A stretch of 64,000 nucleotides of DNA, taken from the NCBI RefSeq assembly GCF_047495495.1, contig NZ_CP179930.1, forward strand, positions 1 through 64,000, in the 5' to 3' direction. The notes under the pieces were generated by a model. The model made no database searches, had not been told where the DNA came from, and saw nothing but the letters and a program-made list of their open reading frames with translations. Positions 1 to 9,634 of the stretch are shown in pieces. A program made the translations under genes and the position numbers. Source of the stretch: Zymobacter sp047495495. GTDB lineage: Bacteria; Pseudomonadota; Gammaproteobacteria; Pseudomonadales; Halomonadaceae. Within the stretch, counting starts at the first letter, position 1. Each line of letters opens with the position of its first letter.

Positions 1-1467
1 GTGTCGACAGGTCTTTGGCAAAAATGTCTCGCATACCTTCAGGATGAATTGAGCTCTCAGCAGTTCAACACCTGGATCCGCCCGTTGCAGGTGGAAAGCG
101 ATACGGACAGCAATACGCTTGTCCTCTTGGCCCCCAACCGTTTCGTACGGGATTGGGTCAGTGACAAGTACCTCAAGCGCATCAATGAACTGCTGCGCGA
201 ACAGACCTCTGGCAAGCCGCCAAAAGTCTCGCTGGGTATCGGTAGCCGCCGAGCGGCTGCCGCACCGGCAGCGGCTCCCAAGGAGCGCCCGCGCGGGGCC
301 GCCACACCGAGCGCGCGCCCTGCTGCGCCGCGGGTTGAGTTCGGTCAGAACAGCGAAGACACCGCTGCTGCGGACATCGACGAGGCACCGGCTGTCGTGC
401 GTGGCAACGCTGCGCGCCACGTGCAGGTCGAGGGGGGGCTCAAGCACCAGAGCGGTCTGAACCCCAACTTCACCTTCGACACCTTCGTCGAAGGTAAGTC
501 GAACCAGCTGGCCCGCGCCGCTTCCCGTCAGGTCGCCGAGAACCCTGGCGGTGCCTACAACCCACTGTTCCTGTACGGCGGCGTCGGTCTGGGTAAGACC
601 CACCTGATGCATGCTGTCGGCAATCAGTTGGCGGGGCTGCGCGAGAATGCTCGCGTGGTCTATCTGCATTCCGAGCGTTTCGTGGCGGATATGGTGAAGG
701 CGCTGCAACTCAACGCCATCAACGATTTCAAACGTTTCTACCGCAGCGTGGATGCTCTGCTGATCGACGATATCCAGTTCTTCGCTGGCAAGGAACGTTC
801 GCAGGAAGAGTTCTTCCACACCTTCAATGCGTTGCTTGAAGGTGGCCAGCAGATGATTCTGACCTCGGACCGCTATCCCAAAGAGATCGCGGGCGTCGAA
901 GAGCGTCTGAAGTCGCGCTTTGGTTGGGGGCTGACCGTCGCCATTGAGCCGCCCGAACTGGAAACGCGCGTTGCCATTCTGATGAAGAAAGCGGAACAGG
1001 CAGAAGTCGATCTGCCTCATAGCGCCGCGTTCTTCATCGCCCAGAAGATTCGCTCCAACGTGCGCGAGCTGGAAGGTGCCCTGAAGAAAGTCATTGCCGA
1101 CTCTCACTTCATGGGCCGTCCCATCACGCAGGAATTCATTCGCGAATCGCTGAAGGATCTGCTGGCGCTTCAGGACAAGCAGGTCGGCGTCGACAATATT
1201 CAACGTACGGTGGCGGAGTACTACAAGATCAAGGTGGCCGATCTGCACTCCAAACGCCGTTCGCGCTCGGTAGCACGCCCGCGCCAGGTTGCGATGGCGC
1301 TCGCCAAGGAGCTGACCAACCATAGTCTGCCCGAGATCGGTGATGCCTTCGGCGGACGCGATCACACCACCGTGCTGCACGCCTGCCGCAAGGTCGCCGA
1401 GCTGCGCGAGGAAAACGCGGATATCCGCGAGGACTACAAGAACCTGATGCGCCTGCTGACCAGCTAA
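1..1467 (+). CDS. dnaA: Chromosomal replication initiator DnaA
   Basis: This ATP-dependent initiator binds DnaA boxes at oriC, melts the origin and recruits the helicase. The 488-residue frame opens with GTG at base 1 and has the family layout: an N-terminal helicase-contact domain (about residues 1-80), an Ala/Pro-rich linker (about 80-150), an AAA+ domain with Walker A GGVGLGKT near residue 193 and Walker B LLIDDIQFF near 252, and a C-terminal helix-turn-helix with the GRDHTTVLHA signature near 450-460 that reads the DnaA box. It leads dnaN, recF and gyrB on the same strand. The upstream promoter lies outside the window. The DnaA boxes I can see are about 22 kb away, upstream of mnmG. The identity is certain; only the start context cannot be judged. 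Confidence 0.99.
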   Translation: MSTGLWQKCLAYLQDELSSQQFNTWIRPLQVESDTDSNTLVLLAPNRFVRDWVSDKYLKRINELLREQTSGKPPKVSLGIGSRRAAAAPAAAPKERPRGAATPSARPAAPRVEFGQNSEDTAAADIDEAPAVVRGNAARHVQVEGGLKHQSGLNPNFTFDTFVEGKSNQLARAASRQVAENPGGAYNPLFLYGGVGLGKTHLMHAVGNQLAGLRENARVVYLHSERFVADMVKALQLNAINDFKRFYRSVDALLIDDIQFFAGKERSQEEFFHTFNALLEGGQQMILTSDRYPKEIAGVEERLKSRFGWGLTVAIEPPELETRVAILMKKAEQAEVDLPHSAAFFIAQKIRSNVRELEGALKKVIADSHFMGRPITQEFIRESLKDLLALQDKQVGVDNIQRTVAEYYKIKVADLHSKRRSRSVARPRQVAMALAKELTNHSLPEIGDAFGGRDHTTVLHACRKVAELREENADIREDYKNLMRLLTS

Positions 1468-1491
1468 GGCGCACGGGACAGACCTTCGGCA

Positions 1492-1513
1492 GTGGGAACG
1501 TGACCGTTCCCGC
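1492..1513 (+). promoter_or_regulatory. Hairpin between dnaA and dnaN
   Basis: GGGAACG at 1494-1500 pairs with CGTTCCC at 1505-1511 around a TGAC loop, and the flanking G/C bases extend the stem. No T-tract follows, so it is not a classical terminator. It may be an attenuating or mRNA-stabilising hairpin upstream of dnaN (inference). Confidence 0.4.
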
Positions 1514-1654
1514 AAGGCCGATGGCATAGGTCACAATGGCAATAGGCGCAGGTCGTCAAACGCGCTACAGTCATGCCATGATATCGTTATGGAATCACAC
1601 CGCAGGTGTGTCTTCCGACAGAAGTTTCAGCCCAGATACGAAGAGCGGAATGCC

Positions 1655-2776
1655 ATGAAATTCTCCATCACACGCGAAGCCCTGCTGCGCCCCCTTTCTC
1701 TCGTGGCAGGCGTCGTGGAACGCCGCCAGACGCTGCCGGTTCTCTCAAACGTGCTGCTGGACGCCAGTGACAACGGGTTGAGCCTGACCGGTACCGACCT
1801 TGAGGTCGAACTGATCGGTCATGCCGACATGGATACGCTGGACGCCGCAGGCGCCACTACGGTTCCTGCCCGCAAGCTGATGGATATCTGCAAGTCGCTT
1901 CCCGACAGCACGATGATCAACATCGCGCTGGAAGAAGGTCGTGCCGTGCTGCGCGCTGGTCGCTCTCGCTTCACGCTGTCGACGCTGAGTGCTGCCGAAT
2001 TCCCGAACATTGAGGAAGGCAAGCAGGACAGCGAACTGACGCTGCCGCGCGGTACGCTGAAGCGCCTGATTGATGCCACATCGTTCGCCATGGCACAGCA
2101 GGACGTCCGCTACTACCTGAACGGTATGCTGTTCGAGCTGAAACCGGATGAAGTCCGCGTCGTTGCAACCGACGGTCACCGTCTGGCAACCGCTGCCGCT
2201 ACCGGGCAGTATGATCTGGCCGCTCCGCAGCGTCTGATCCTGCCACGCAAGGGTGTACTCGAACTGGCACGCCTGCTCGACGACAGCGATGAGCCGATCA
2301 CGCTGGTCATCGGCCCGAACCACCTGCGCGCACGCACAGGCGGGTTTGTGTTCACCTCCAAGCTGATCGACGGCAAGTTCCCTGACTACGAACGCGTCAT
2401 CCCGCGTGGCGGCGACAAGCACGTACTGGCCGAACGTGGCGAGCTGCGTCAGGTACTGTCCCGTACCGCGATCCTCTCCAACGAAAAGTACCGTGGTGTT
2501 CGCCTGTTCATCGAAAGCGGCAACCTGCGCGTTCAGGCCAACAACCCTGAACAGGAAGAAGCGGAAGAGAACATCAACGTCGATTACCAAGGCAACAGCC
2601 TTGAGATCGGCTTCAACGTCGGCTATCTGGTCGATGTGCTGAATGTGCTGGACTCCGACCGCGTACACATCACGCTGTCCGATCCGAACAGCAGTGCACT
2701 GCTGGAACGTGCGCTGGATGACGACGTCAAGATGGCCGTCGCGGCTCAGTACGTCGTAATGCCGATGCGCCTGTAA
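1655..2776 (+). CDS. dnaN: DNA polymerase III sliding clamp (beta subunit)
   Basis: The ring-shaped clamp tethers DNA polymerase III and many repair proteins to DNA. I chose the ATG at 1655 because translation from there begins MKFSITREALL, as in known clamps, and gives 373 residues (E. coli has 366). The frame is open further upstream to 1589, but that extension has no clamp-like sequence. The protein shows the three repeated clamp folds and ends in the usual MPMRL tail, part of the partner-binding region. It follows dnaA by about 190 bases, which include a hairpin, and precedes recF by about 170 bases. Identity is secure. Confidence 0.98.
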   Translation: MKFSITREALLRPLSLVAGVVERRQTLPVLSNVLLDASDNGLSLTGTDLEVELIGHADMDTLDAAGATTVPARKLMDICKSLPDSTMINIALEEGRAVLRAGRSRFTLSTLSAAEFPNIEEGKQDSELTLPRGTLKRLIDATSFAMAQQDVRYYLNGMLFELKPDEVRVVATDGHRLATAAATGQYDLAAPQRLILPRKGVLELARLLDDSDEPITLVIGPNHLRARTGGFVFTSKLIDGKFPDYERVIPRGGDKHVLAERGELRQVLSRTAILSNEKYRGVRLFIESGNLRVQANNPEQEEAEENINVDYQGNSLEIGFNVGYLVDVLNVLDSDRVHITLSDPNSSALLERALDDDVKMAVAAQYVVMPMRL

Positions 2777-2830
2777 TCGCAGCGCTCGCGTTTTTATCAT
2801 GCGCCCTTCATACGGTACGCAGTGATGACG

Positions 2831-2866
2831 AGGATGCCCATGTCGCCCCCGCGAGATGGGCATCCT
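2831..2866 (+). promoter_or_regulatory. Hairpin between dnaN and recF
   Basis: AGGATGCCCAT at 2831-2841 is perfectly complementary to ATGGGCATCCT at 2856-2866, with a 14-base GC-rich loop. Only two T residues follow, so efficient intrinsic termination is doubtful. It could lower recF and gyrB expression relative to dnaN or act as a stability element (inference). Confidence 0.5.
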
Positions 2867-2948
2867 TGCGTCTGTGCCTCAGCGCTTTGCCGTTCAGAGG
2901 CACCGCATCGACGGCCTTTCCGTACCTTTCCCTTTTTGGTGAATCGCC

Positions 2949-4037
2949 ATGCCGCTTGAGCGCCTCGACCTGATGGGACTGCGCAATCTCGCCGACCTGT
3001 CAGTGCGCCCCAGTCCCGCCATCAATTTAATTTCCGGCCACAATGGCGCAGGCAAAACAAGCGTACTGGAAGGGCTCCATGTACTGGGGCTAGCCCGCTC
3101 GTTCCGCACGCGCCAGCTGAAAAACGCTATTCACTTCGAACGAGAGAAGCTGGTGCTGTTCGGGCAGCTCGCCGGCGACCCGCCCGTTCCCATCGGACTG
3201 GCCCGCCAGCGCGATGCGGAAAGCCCGGAAATACGGCTGGCGGGCAGCTCGCTGACACGGCTGTCGGAACTGGCGCACTGGCTGCCAATGCAGCTGATCA
3301 ACGCCGATACGTTCCGTCTGCTGGAAGGCGCTCCGAAGGCACGTCGCGAATACCTCGATTGGGGGGTATTCCATACCCAGCCCGCCTTCATGGCCTGCTG
3401 GCAGCAGGTGCGCACCGCCCTGAAGCAGCGGAACGCGCTGCTAAGGCCGAGACATGATAGAATTGATCCATTGATGCTGCGTACGTGGAACCATGAGCTG
3501 GCGCAGGCTGCCGAACGTTTGGATGCCATGCGCCAGGCCTATGTCGAGGCCCTGTCGCCACTGTTCGATCGCATTTTGGGCGACCTTACCTCGCTGCCAA
3601 CGCTGAGCCTGAGCTATCAGCGCGGCTGGGATCGACAACGGTCACTGCACGACGTGCTCGACGAGCATTTCGAGACCGACCGCCAGATGGGCTTTACCCA
3701 AGCGGGTCCGCAGCGCGCTGATCTGAAACTGCGCATCCATCGCCGTGCGGCACAGGAAGTGCTGTCTCGCGGGCAGCAAAAGATGGTGGTCAGTGCCCTT
3801 AAGCTGGCTCAAGGTCAGCTGCTTGAGCAGCACACAGATCGCCACTGCATCTATCTGATCGACGATCTGGCCGCAGAGCTGGATCTGGAACATCGCCAGC
3901 GTTTTTGTGCCCAACTGGAGGCACAGCAGAGCCAAGCTTTCATGACAGTGATCGACGAAAGCACATTGGGTTACGACTGGCGCAGCGATACGTCCGTCAG
4001 CCACTTCAGGCTGAAAGACGGACAGCTCGAAACATGA
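2949..4037 (+). CDS. recF: DNA replication and repair protein RecF
   Basis: RecF is an SMC-like ABC-type ATPase that loads RecA at single-strand gaps through RecOR. The 362-residue product has Walker A GHNGAGKT at residues 30-37, the ABC signature LSRGQQKM around 277, and a Walker B region IYLIDDLAAELD near 300. Length matches the family (about 360). It sits third in the classical dnaA-dnaN-recF-gyrB order. The start ATG at 2949 follows a long gap and begins MPLERLDLMGLRNL, which matches the usual RecF start, although no strong ribosome-binding site is seen. Confidence 0.98.
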   Translation: MPLERLDLMGLRNLADLSVRPSPAINLISGHNGAGKTSVLEGLHVLGLARSFRTRQLKNAIHFEREKLVLFGQLAGDPPVPIGLARQRDAESPEIRLAGSSLTRLSELAHWLPMQLINADTFRLLEGAPKARREYLDWGVFHTQPAFMACWQQVRTALKQRNALLRPRHDRIDPLMLRTWNHELAQAAERLDAMRQAYVEALSPLFDRILGDLTSLPTLSLSYQRGWDRQRSLHDVLDEHFETDRQMGFTQAGPQRADLKLRIHRRAAQEVLSRGQQKMVVSALKLAQGQLLEQHTDRHCIYLIDDLAAELDLEHRQRFCAQLEAQQSQAFMTVIDESTLGYDWRSDTSVSHFRLKDGQLET

Positions 4038-4085
4038 ACACACGGACGGTGTGCCCGCGCGCATCGTCTACCCTGCAAGAGGGCT

Positions 4086-4103
4086 CGCATGGTGCGCCAT
4101 GCG
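4086..4103 (+). promoter_or_regulatory. Hairpin between recF and gyrB
   Basis: CGCATGG at 4086-4092 and CCATGCG at 4097-4103 form a perfect stem with a TGCG loop, about 30 bases before the gyrB start. No T-tract follows. It is the third hairpin in a row in the gaps of this cluster. Confidence 0.4.
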
Positions 4104-4134
4104 GGTCTTCCATGAACCTCCAAGGGAGCGTGCA

Positions 4135-6552
4135 ATGAGTGACAACGCTTACGATTCATCGAGTATCAAGGTACTCAAAGGGCTAGACGCCGTCAGAAAA
4201 CGCCCGGGCATGTACATCGGTGATACCGATGACGGTAGCGGTCTTCACCATATGGTCTTCGAGATCGTAGACAACTCGATCGACGAAGCGCTGGCTGGCT
4301 ACTGCTCCGAAATCCGCGTCGTCATCCATGCCGATGAATCCATCACCGTCTCCGATAACGGTCGCGGCATTCCGACAGGCATCCACAAGGAAGAAGGGGT
4401 CTCGGCGGCCGAGGTCATCATGACTGTCCTGCACGCAGGCGGTAAGTTCGATGACAACTCCTATAAAGTCTCCGGTGGTCTGCACGGTGTCGGTGTTTCC
4501 GTCGTCAACGCGCTGTCAGCCGAGCTGACGCTGACCATCTGGCGCAGCGGTAAGGTTCACGAACAGACCTACGTTCACGGTGTACCGCAAAGCCCGCTGG
4601 CCGTCATCGGTGAAACCGAACGCACCGGTACACAGGTGCATTTCCGCCCCTCTGCGGAAACGTTCGCTAACATCAAGTTCGTCTATGACATTCTGGCCAA
4701 GCGCCTGCGCGAGCTGTCGTTCCTCAACTCGGGCGTCGCGATTCGCCTGATCGACGAACGCGACAACCGCGAAGAGCTGTTCCACTACGAAGGCGGCCTG
4801 CGCGCGTTCGTCGAGCACCTCAACCAGAACCGCACACCGCTGTGCCCGGTTTTTCACTTCAACATTGAGCGTGAAGACGGCATCGGCGTCGAAGTGGCGA
4901 TGCAGTGGAACGATAGCTTCAACGAAAACCTGCACTGCTACACCAACAACATTCCGCAGCGCGATGGTGGTACGCACCTAGCCGGTTTCCGTGCAGCCCT
5001 GACACGTACGCTGAACAGCTACATCGAATCCGAAGAGCTGCAGAAAAAGTCCAAGGTCAGCACCACCGGTGACGATGCCCGTGAAGGCCTGACCGCGATC
5101 ATCTCGGTCAAGGTGCCCGATCCGAAATTCTCGTCCCAGACCAAGGACAAACTGGTGTCTTCCGAAGTGAAGACGGCGGTCGAGCAGGAAATGAACCGTC
5201 AGTTCTCCGAGTACCTGCTGGAACACCCCACCGAAGCGAAAACGATCGTCAACAAGATGATTGATGCTGCGCGTGCACGCGATGCCGCTCGCAAGGCGCG
5301 TGAGATGACACGCCGCAAGGGCGCGCTCGACATCGCAGGGCTGCCCGGCAAGCTGGCGGACTGTCAGGAAAAAGATCCGGCGAAATCCGAACTGTATCTG
5401 GTGGAGGGTGACTCTGCAGGCGGTAGCGCCAAGCAGGGCCGCGACCGCCGCACGCAGGCGATCCTGCCGCTGAAAGGTAAGATCCTCAACGTTGAGAAAG
5501 CCCGCTTCGACAAGATGCTGTCCTCTGCCGAGGTCGGCACCCTGATTACGGCGCTGGGCTGTGGTATCGGCCGCGAAGAGTTCAATCCGGACAAACTGCG
5601 CTACCACTCGATCATCATCATGACCGATGCCGACGTCGACGGCTCACACATCCGTACACTGCTGCTGACGTTCTTCTTCCGCCAGATGCCGGAGCTGATC
5701 GAACGCGGCCACATCTTCATCGCACAGCCGCCGCTGTACAAGATCAAGCGCGGCAAGCAGGAGATGTACCTGAAGGATGAAGCGGCCCTCGAACAGTACC
5801 TGACCACCACGGCACTGGACGGCGCAGCACTGTTTGTCAACGAAACGGCTCCGGGCATCAGCGGCGATCGCCTTGAAGCGCTGATCCATCGCTATCGTGA
5901 CGTCATGCACCGCCTCGACCGGCTGGCCCGCGTCTACCCGCTCGATATCCTGCGCGAGATGGTCTACGTTCCGGCGCTGACGACCGAGCAGCTGCGCGAT
6001 CAAGCCGCCGTAGAAGCATGGCTGTCACCGCTGAAGGAACGTCTCGACGCATTGTCTGTCCATGAAGGCGTGGCTCAGTACGAAGTGGGCACCTATCATG
6101 ACGCTGAACGCAGCATGTTCTTCCCGTCTGTGACGGTGAATGCTCATGGCGTGAAGCATGACCATACGCTGGGAGCAGGATTCTTCGCTTCCGCCGACTA
6201 CACCGCCATGATGGCGCTGGGCCGCGAGCTGGAAGGTCTGCTGGAAGAAGGCGCGTTTGTTGCACGCGGTGAACGCCGTAAACCGGTCGAAAACTTCGAT
6301 CAGGTACTGCAGTGGCTGATGGGCGAAGCTCAGCGTGGTTTCAGCATCCAGCGCTATAAAGGGCTGGGTGAAATGAACCCCGAGCAGCTGTGGGAAACCA
6401 CGATGGACCCAGAAGTGCGCCGTATGCTGCGCGTATCCATCGAAGATGCCGTTGGAGCGGACTTGATGTTCAACACTCTGATGGGTGATGAAGTCGAGCC
6501 TCGCCGCGAATTCATCGAAAACAATGCGCTGGTGGCCAATCTGGACGTATAG
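4135..6552 (+). CDS. gyrB: DNA gyrase subunit B
   Basis: GyrB is the ATPase subunit of gyrase, which introduces negative supercoils together with GyrA. The ATG at 4135 gives an 805-residue protein beginning MSDNAYDSSSIKVLKG, close to E. coli GyrB (804). It has the GHKL ATPase elements (DNGRGIP, GGLHGVGVSVVNAL) in the first 130 residues, and the TOPRIM core with EGDSAGGSAKQGRDR, the QAILPL motif, and DADVDGSHIRTLLL. The C-terminal gyrase insert is present, ending in RRREFIE-like sequence. The frame is open upstream to 4051, but that extension does not resemble gyrase. A hairpin terminator with a T-tract follows. Confidence 0.99.
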   Translation: MSDNAYDSSSIKVLKGLDAVRKRPGMYIGDTDDGSGLHHMVFEIVDNSIDEALAGYCSEIRVVIHADESITVSDNGRGIPTGIHKEEGVSAAEVIMTVLHAGGKFDDNSYKVSGGLHGVGVSVVNALSAELTLTIWRSGKVHEQTYVHGVPQSPLAVIGETERTGTQVHFRPSAETFANIKFVYDILAKRLRELSFLNSGVAIRLIDERDNREELFHYEGGLRAFVEHLNQNRTPLCPVFHFNIEREDGIGVEVAMQWNDSFNENLHCYTNNIPQRDGGTHLAGFRAALTRTLNSYIESEELQKKSKVSTTGDDAREGLTAIISVKVPDPKFSSQTKDKLVSSEVKTAVEQEMNRQFSEYLLEHPTEAKTIVNKMIDAARARDAARKAREMTRRKGALDIAGLPGKLADCQEKDPAKSELYLVEGDSAGGSAKQGRDRRTQAILPLKGKILNVEKARFDKMLSSAEVGTLITALGCGIGREEFNPDKLRYHSIIIMTDADVDGSHIRTLLLTFFFRQMPELIERGHIFIAQPPLYKIKRGKQEMYLKDEAALEQYLTTTALDGAALFVNETAPGISGDRLEALIHRYRDVMHRLDRLARVYPLDILREMVYVPALTTEQLRDQAAVEAWLSPLKERLDALSVHEGVAQYEVGTYHDAERSMFFPSVTVNAHGVKHDHTLGAGFFASADYTAMMALGRELEGLLEEGAFVARGERRKPVENFDQVLQWLMGEAQRGFSIQRYKGLGEMNPEQLWETTMDPEVRRMLRVSIEDAVGADLMFNTLMGDEVEPRREFIENNALVANLDV

Positions 6553-6590
6553 CGTCGCTAGGACGTCCATTCCGACCATTATCGTACGCT

Positions 6591-6631
6591 CAGACAAGCC
6601 GCCTCATTCACTGGGGCTGCTTGTCTGTTTT
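6591..6631 (+). terminator. Intrinsic terminator after gyrB
   Basis: CAGACAAGC (6591-6599) pairs with GCTTGTCTG (6619-6627), followed by TTTT. It ends only about a dozen bases before the pqiA start and abuts its ribosome-binding site GGAGTCAGG. Confidence 0.75.
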
Positions 6632-6642
6632 ATGGAGTCAGG

Positions 6643-8022
6643 ATGACGTCACTACGCATACAGCCTGATAAGCGCCACCCCGTGACCCGGCAGCGCGTCT
6701 GCCCGATGTGCGATACCGTCAGTACGCTGCCGGAACTGGCACGCGGTGAACGTGCACACTGCCGCTATTGCGGTCACGTGCTGTTTAAGCGCCGCCATGT
6801 GCCGATTGGTACACCGGCGGCACTGGCGATCACGGCGCTGATCCTGCTGGCGTTCTCGCTCAGCTACGACTACATCTCTTTCTCTTCCTCAGGCATATCG
6901 CACTCGATCACGCTGCCTCAGGCGGCCACGACTCCCATGGTGCTGAACTATCCCGTTCTGACGCTACTGTTCGTGATCTTCGTGCTGCTACTGCCTGCGC
7001 TGTACCTCATTGGCACCCTCTACCTCTATCTGATTCTGGCTCTGCGTCGGCAGTCAGGCCGCGCTCGCTATGTGGCACGTCTGATGCACTATTCCCTGAC
7101 GTGGGTCATGCCGGATATCTTCGTGGTCGGGGTACTGGTTAGCCTGATCAAGATCATGTCGATGGCATCGATCAGCGTCGGGATATCATTCTGGACCTTC
7201 TGCGGGTTCAGCCTGCTAACGTTGCTGACGGTCGCCCACACCAGCTGGAACGAGATATGGGAGGCGCTCGGAGGTCCATGCCGCGCCCCTGAGATGGACA
7301 CATCCAAGCGTGGCCTGCAGCAGGGCATGACCTGTTGTCATGTCTGCCAGCAGCCCGGACAGGTCGATGAACACGGCCACGGCCGCTGCACACGCTGCAA
7401 CGAAGTGCTCCATGCCCGTACGCGCAACTCCATCCAGCACACGCTGGCGCTGCTGCTGGTAGCGGCCATGCTCTATATTCCTTCCATGCTGTGGCCGGTC
7501 ATGACCATCAACCAGCTGGGAGATCATGCCCACCAGACCATCATTGGCGGGGTGCTGCTGCTGATCGGCTACAGTGACTATCCCGTCGCCTTGGTGATCT
7601 TCTTCGCCAGCGTGATGGTGCCCGTGGCCAAGCTGATGGCACTGTTGTGGCTGTGCCTGAAGACGCGTCAACCATTGCCGTTTCGCTATCGCAACCGCAT
7701 GCGCCTCTATCATGTCACGCACTTTATCGGCCGCTGGTCGATGATCGACGTTTTCGTCGTGACAGTGCTAGGCTCAATGGTGCAGCTGGGAGCACTGATG
7801 GCGATCATTCCCGAACACGGTATCGTGGCCTTCGCTAGCGTTGTCGTCATCACCATGGTCGCCGCGGAACGCTTCGATCCTCGCCTCATGTGGGACGCCG
7901 CCGAAGACGCTTTTCTCCGCCAGAACACCTCCCTGCAAGAGGTCATGACGACCTCGCACACTTCATCAGGACAGGACGATATTGCCGATGCAGCCTTCGA
8001 CAGCACCCAAGAGCAGGGCTAA
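6643..8022 (+). CDS. pqiA: Paraquat-inducible membrane protein PqiA
   Basis: PqiA is the inner-membrane component of the PqiABC system, which moves lipids between the inner and outer membranes. The 459-residue protein has two halves, each with a cytoplasmic zinc ribbon followed by about four membrane helices. The first CxxC pairs are C20/C23 and C40/C43; the second set is CCHVC...CTRC around 230-255. It starts with ATG 6643 after GGAGTCAGG and overlaps pqiB by 35 bases, so the two are translationally coupled. Both halves are intact. Confidence 0.95.
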   Translation: MTSLRIQPDKRHPVTRQRVCPMCDTVSTLPELARGERAHCRYCGHVLFKRRHVPIGTPAALAITALILLAFSLSYDYISFSSSGISHSITLPQAATTPMVLNYPVLTLLFVIFVLLLPALYLIGTLYLYLILALRRQSGRARYVARLMHYSLTWVMPDIFVVGVLVSLIKIMSMASISVGISFWTFCGFSLLTLLTVAHTSWNEIWEALGGPCRAPEMDTSKRGLQQGMTCCHVCQQPGQVDEHGHGRCTRCNEVLHARTRNSIQHTLALLLVAAMLYIPSMLWPVMTINQLGDHAHQTIIGGVLLLIGYSDYPVALVIFFASVMVPVAKLMALLWLCLKTRQPLPFRYRNRMRLYHVTHFIGRWSMIDVFVVTVLGSMVQLGALMAIIPEHGIVAFASVVVITMVAAERFDPRLMWDAAEDAFLRQNTSLQEVMTTSHTSSGQDDIADAAFDSTQEQG

Positions 8023-9634
8023 ACGTCTCAGCGATGCCATTTCGCCGATCTGGTTCGTGCCGCTGCTGGCACTGCTGATCGGGTTATGGATGGTCATCCA
8101 CGCCATCACCCAGACCGGGCCGATCATCACCCTGTCGATCCAGAGTGCCGAGGGCATTCAGGCCGGCACGGAGATCCGCGCACGCAGCGTCAAGGTGGGC
8201 GAAGTTAATCGCGTTGAACTGTCCGACGACGCGCACAGCGTGTTCATCAAGGCGCGCCTCAACCCGGAATACGAACACTTGCTCGGTCAGAACGCCCGCT
8301 TCTGGGTCGTGAAGCCTCGCATCGGCCCTGAAGGCATCAGCGGTCTTAGTACCGTGCTGTCCGGTACCTATATCGAGCTCCTGCCCGATATGACCGAAGA
8401 CGAGCCGATCAAGACGTTCGACGTGCTCGATCAGCCCCCCATCGCACTGGCCGACGCCAACGGCCTGCGTATCGGGCTGGACAGCGATAGCACCAGTTCG
8501 CTCAGCGTCGGTGACCCCGTCATCTTCAAGGGGTATACGGTCGGCCGCGTGGAATCATCAACGTTCGACCCCAAAGAACGCAAAATCCACTACGATATCT
8601 ACATCTTCCACGAATATCGTGACCTGATCACTCAGAACACCCATTTCTGGCTGACGTCGGGAGTTAACTTCACGCTAACGTCGGAAGGGTTCAAGGCGGG
8701 CATCGGGTCACTGGAAACGCTGGTCAGCGGCGGCGTCACCTTCGAAGTGACGGACGGCGTCGATCCCGGCCCCACCGTTGCTGAGAACACCCGCTTCCGT
8801 CTCTACAATGATGAAGACGACGCCAAACAGGGCAGCTACAACCAGTACATTGAGTACGTGGTGATGGTCGACGACTCGGTCCGCGGACTGATCGAAGGCG
8901 CGCCGGTCGAGTACCGTGGCCTGCGCATCGGGACAGTGACTGCACTGCCGTGGCACATCAAAAGCCTCAGCGACAATAACCAGCAGGGCTTCCGCATTCC
9001 GGTGCTGATCCGCATTGAGCCTCAGCGCCTCCAGCCGGTGGTCACCGACGAGGATCTGCGCAATACGCGTCAGCGTCTCGACGCCATGATCAAACACGGC
9101 CTGCGGGCCTCACTGGTAACAGGCAACATGCTGACTGGGGCGCTGTTCGTCGATCTGAGCGTGGTCGACAAGCCCTCGCCCTACCAGCCGCAGCTGTACG
9201 ATGGCAAGCCGGTATTCCCGAGCCAGCCGGGCGGCTTCAGCCAGATTACGGGCAAGGTCTCGACGCTGCTGGATAACCTGAACTCGCTGCAGCTGGGATC
9301 TGTCGTGGGTAATCTCAACACGACGCTGAAGAACACCAGCGATATGACGGAACAGCTGACCCGTACGGTCAAAGGGCTCAACGACGTCATGGCATCGCCC
9401 ACGTTCCAGCAGCTGCCAGCAGACATCCAGCAGTCGATCCGTTCACTGCGCAACACAATGGATGGGTTCTCGCAGCAATCGCCGACCTATCGCGAGCTAC
9501 AGGGCACGATTACGCAGCTGAACCAGCTGCTGCGCAATGCCCAGCCCGCGGTTCGTAAGATCAGCGACAAGCCCAATGCTCTGATCTTCGACGGCGGCAA
9601 TGCCAAAGATCCTCAACCGAAGGCGCACCCATGA
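7988..9634 (+). CDS. pqiB: Intermembrane transport protein PqiB (MCE domains)
   Basis: PqiB is a periplasm-spanning MCE-family protein whose stacked rings and C-terminal helical needle make a hydrophobic conduit between membranes. I chose ATG 7988 (548 residues) over an in-frame TTG at 7982 because AGGACGA lies just upstream. One N-terminal membrane helix (about residues 20-40, SPIWFVPLLALLIGLWMVIH) is followed by three MCE repeats (about 45-130, 160-220 and 290-400), with recurring G-L--GTEI-YRGL type strands. The C-terminal 120 residues are helical. It overlaps pqiC by four bases. Confidence 0.95.
   Translation: MQPSTAPKSRAKRLSDAISPIWFVPLLALLIGLWMVIHAITQTGPIITLSIQSAEGIQAGTEIRARSVKVGEVNRVELSDDAHSVFIKARLNPEYEHLLGQNARFWVVKPRIGPEGISGLSTVLSGTYIELLPDMTEDEPIKTFDVLDQPPIALADANGLRIGLDSDSTSSLSVGDPVIFKGYTVGRVESSTFDPKERKIHYDIYIFHEYRDLITQNTHFWLTSGVNFTLTSEGFKAGIGSLETLVSGGVTFEVTDGVDPGPTVAENTRFRLYNDEDDAKQGSYNQYIEYVVMVDDSVRGLIEGAPVEYRGLRIGTVTALPWHIKSLSDNNQQGFRIPVLIRIEPQRLQPVVTDEDLRNTRQRLDAMIKHGLRASLVTGNMLTGALFVDLSVVDKPSPYQPQLYDGKPVFPSQPGGFSQITGKVSTLLDNLNSLQLGSVVGNLNTTLKNTSDMTEQLTRTVKGLNDVMASPTFQQLPADIQQSIRSLRNTMDGFSQQSPTYRELQGTITQLNQLLRNAQPAVRKISDKPNALIFDGGNAKDPQPKAHP

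Noticed and set aside
1745..2863. A 372-codon open frame antisense to dnaN
   Set aside because: It is a compositional shadow of the clamp gene; the translation is rich in Gln/His/Arg and matches no family.
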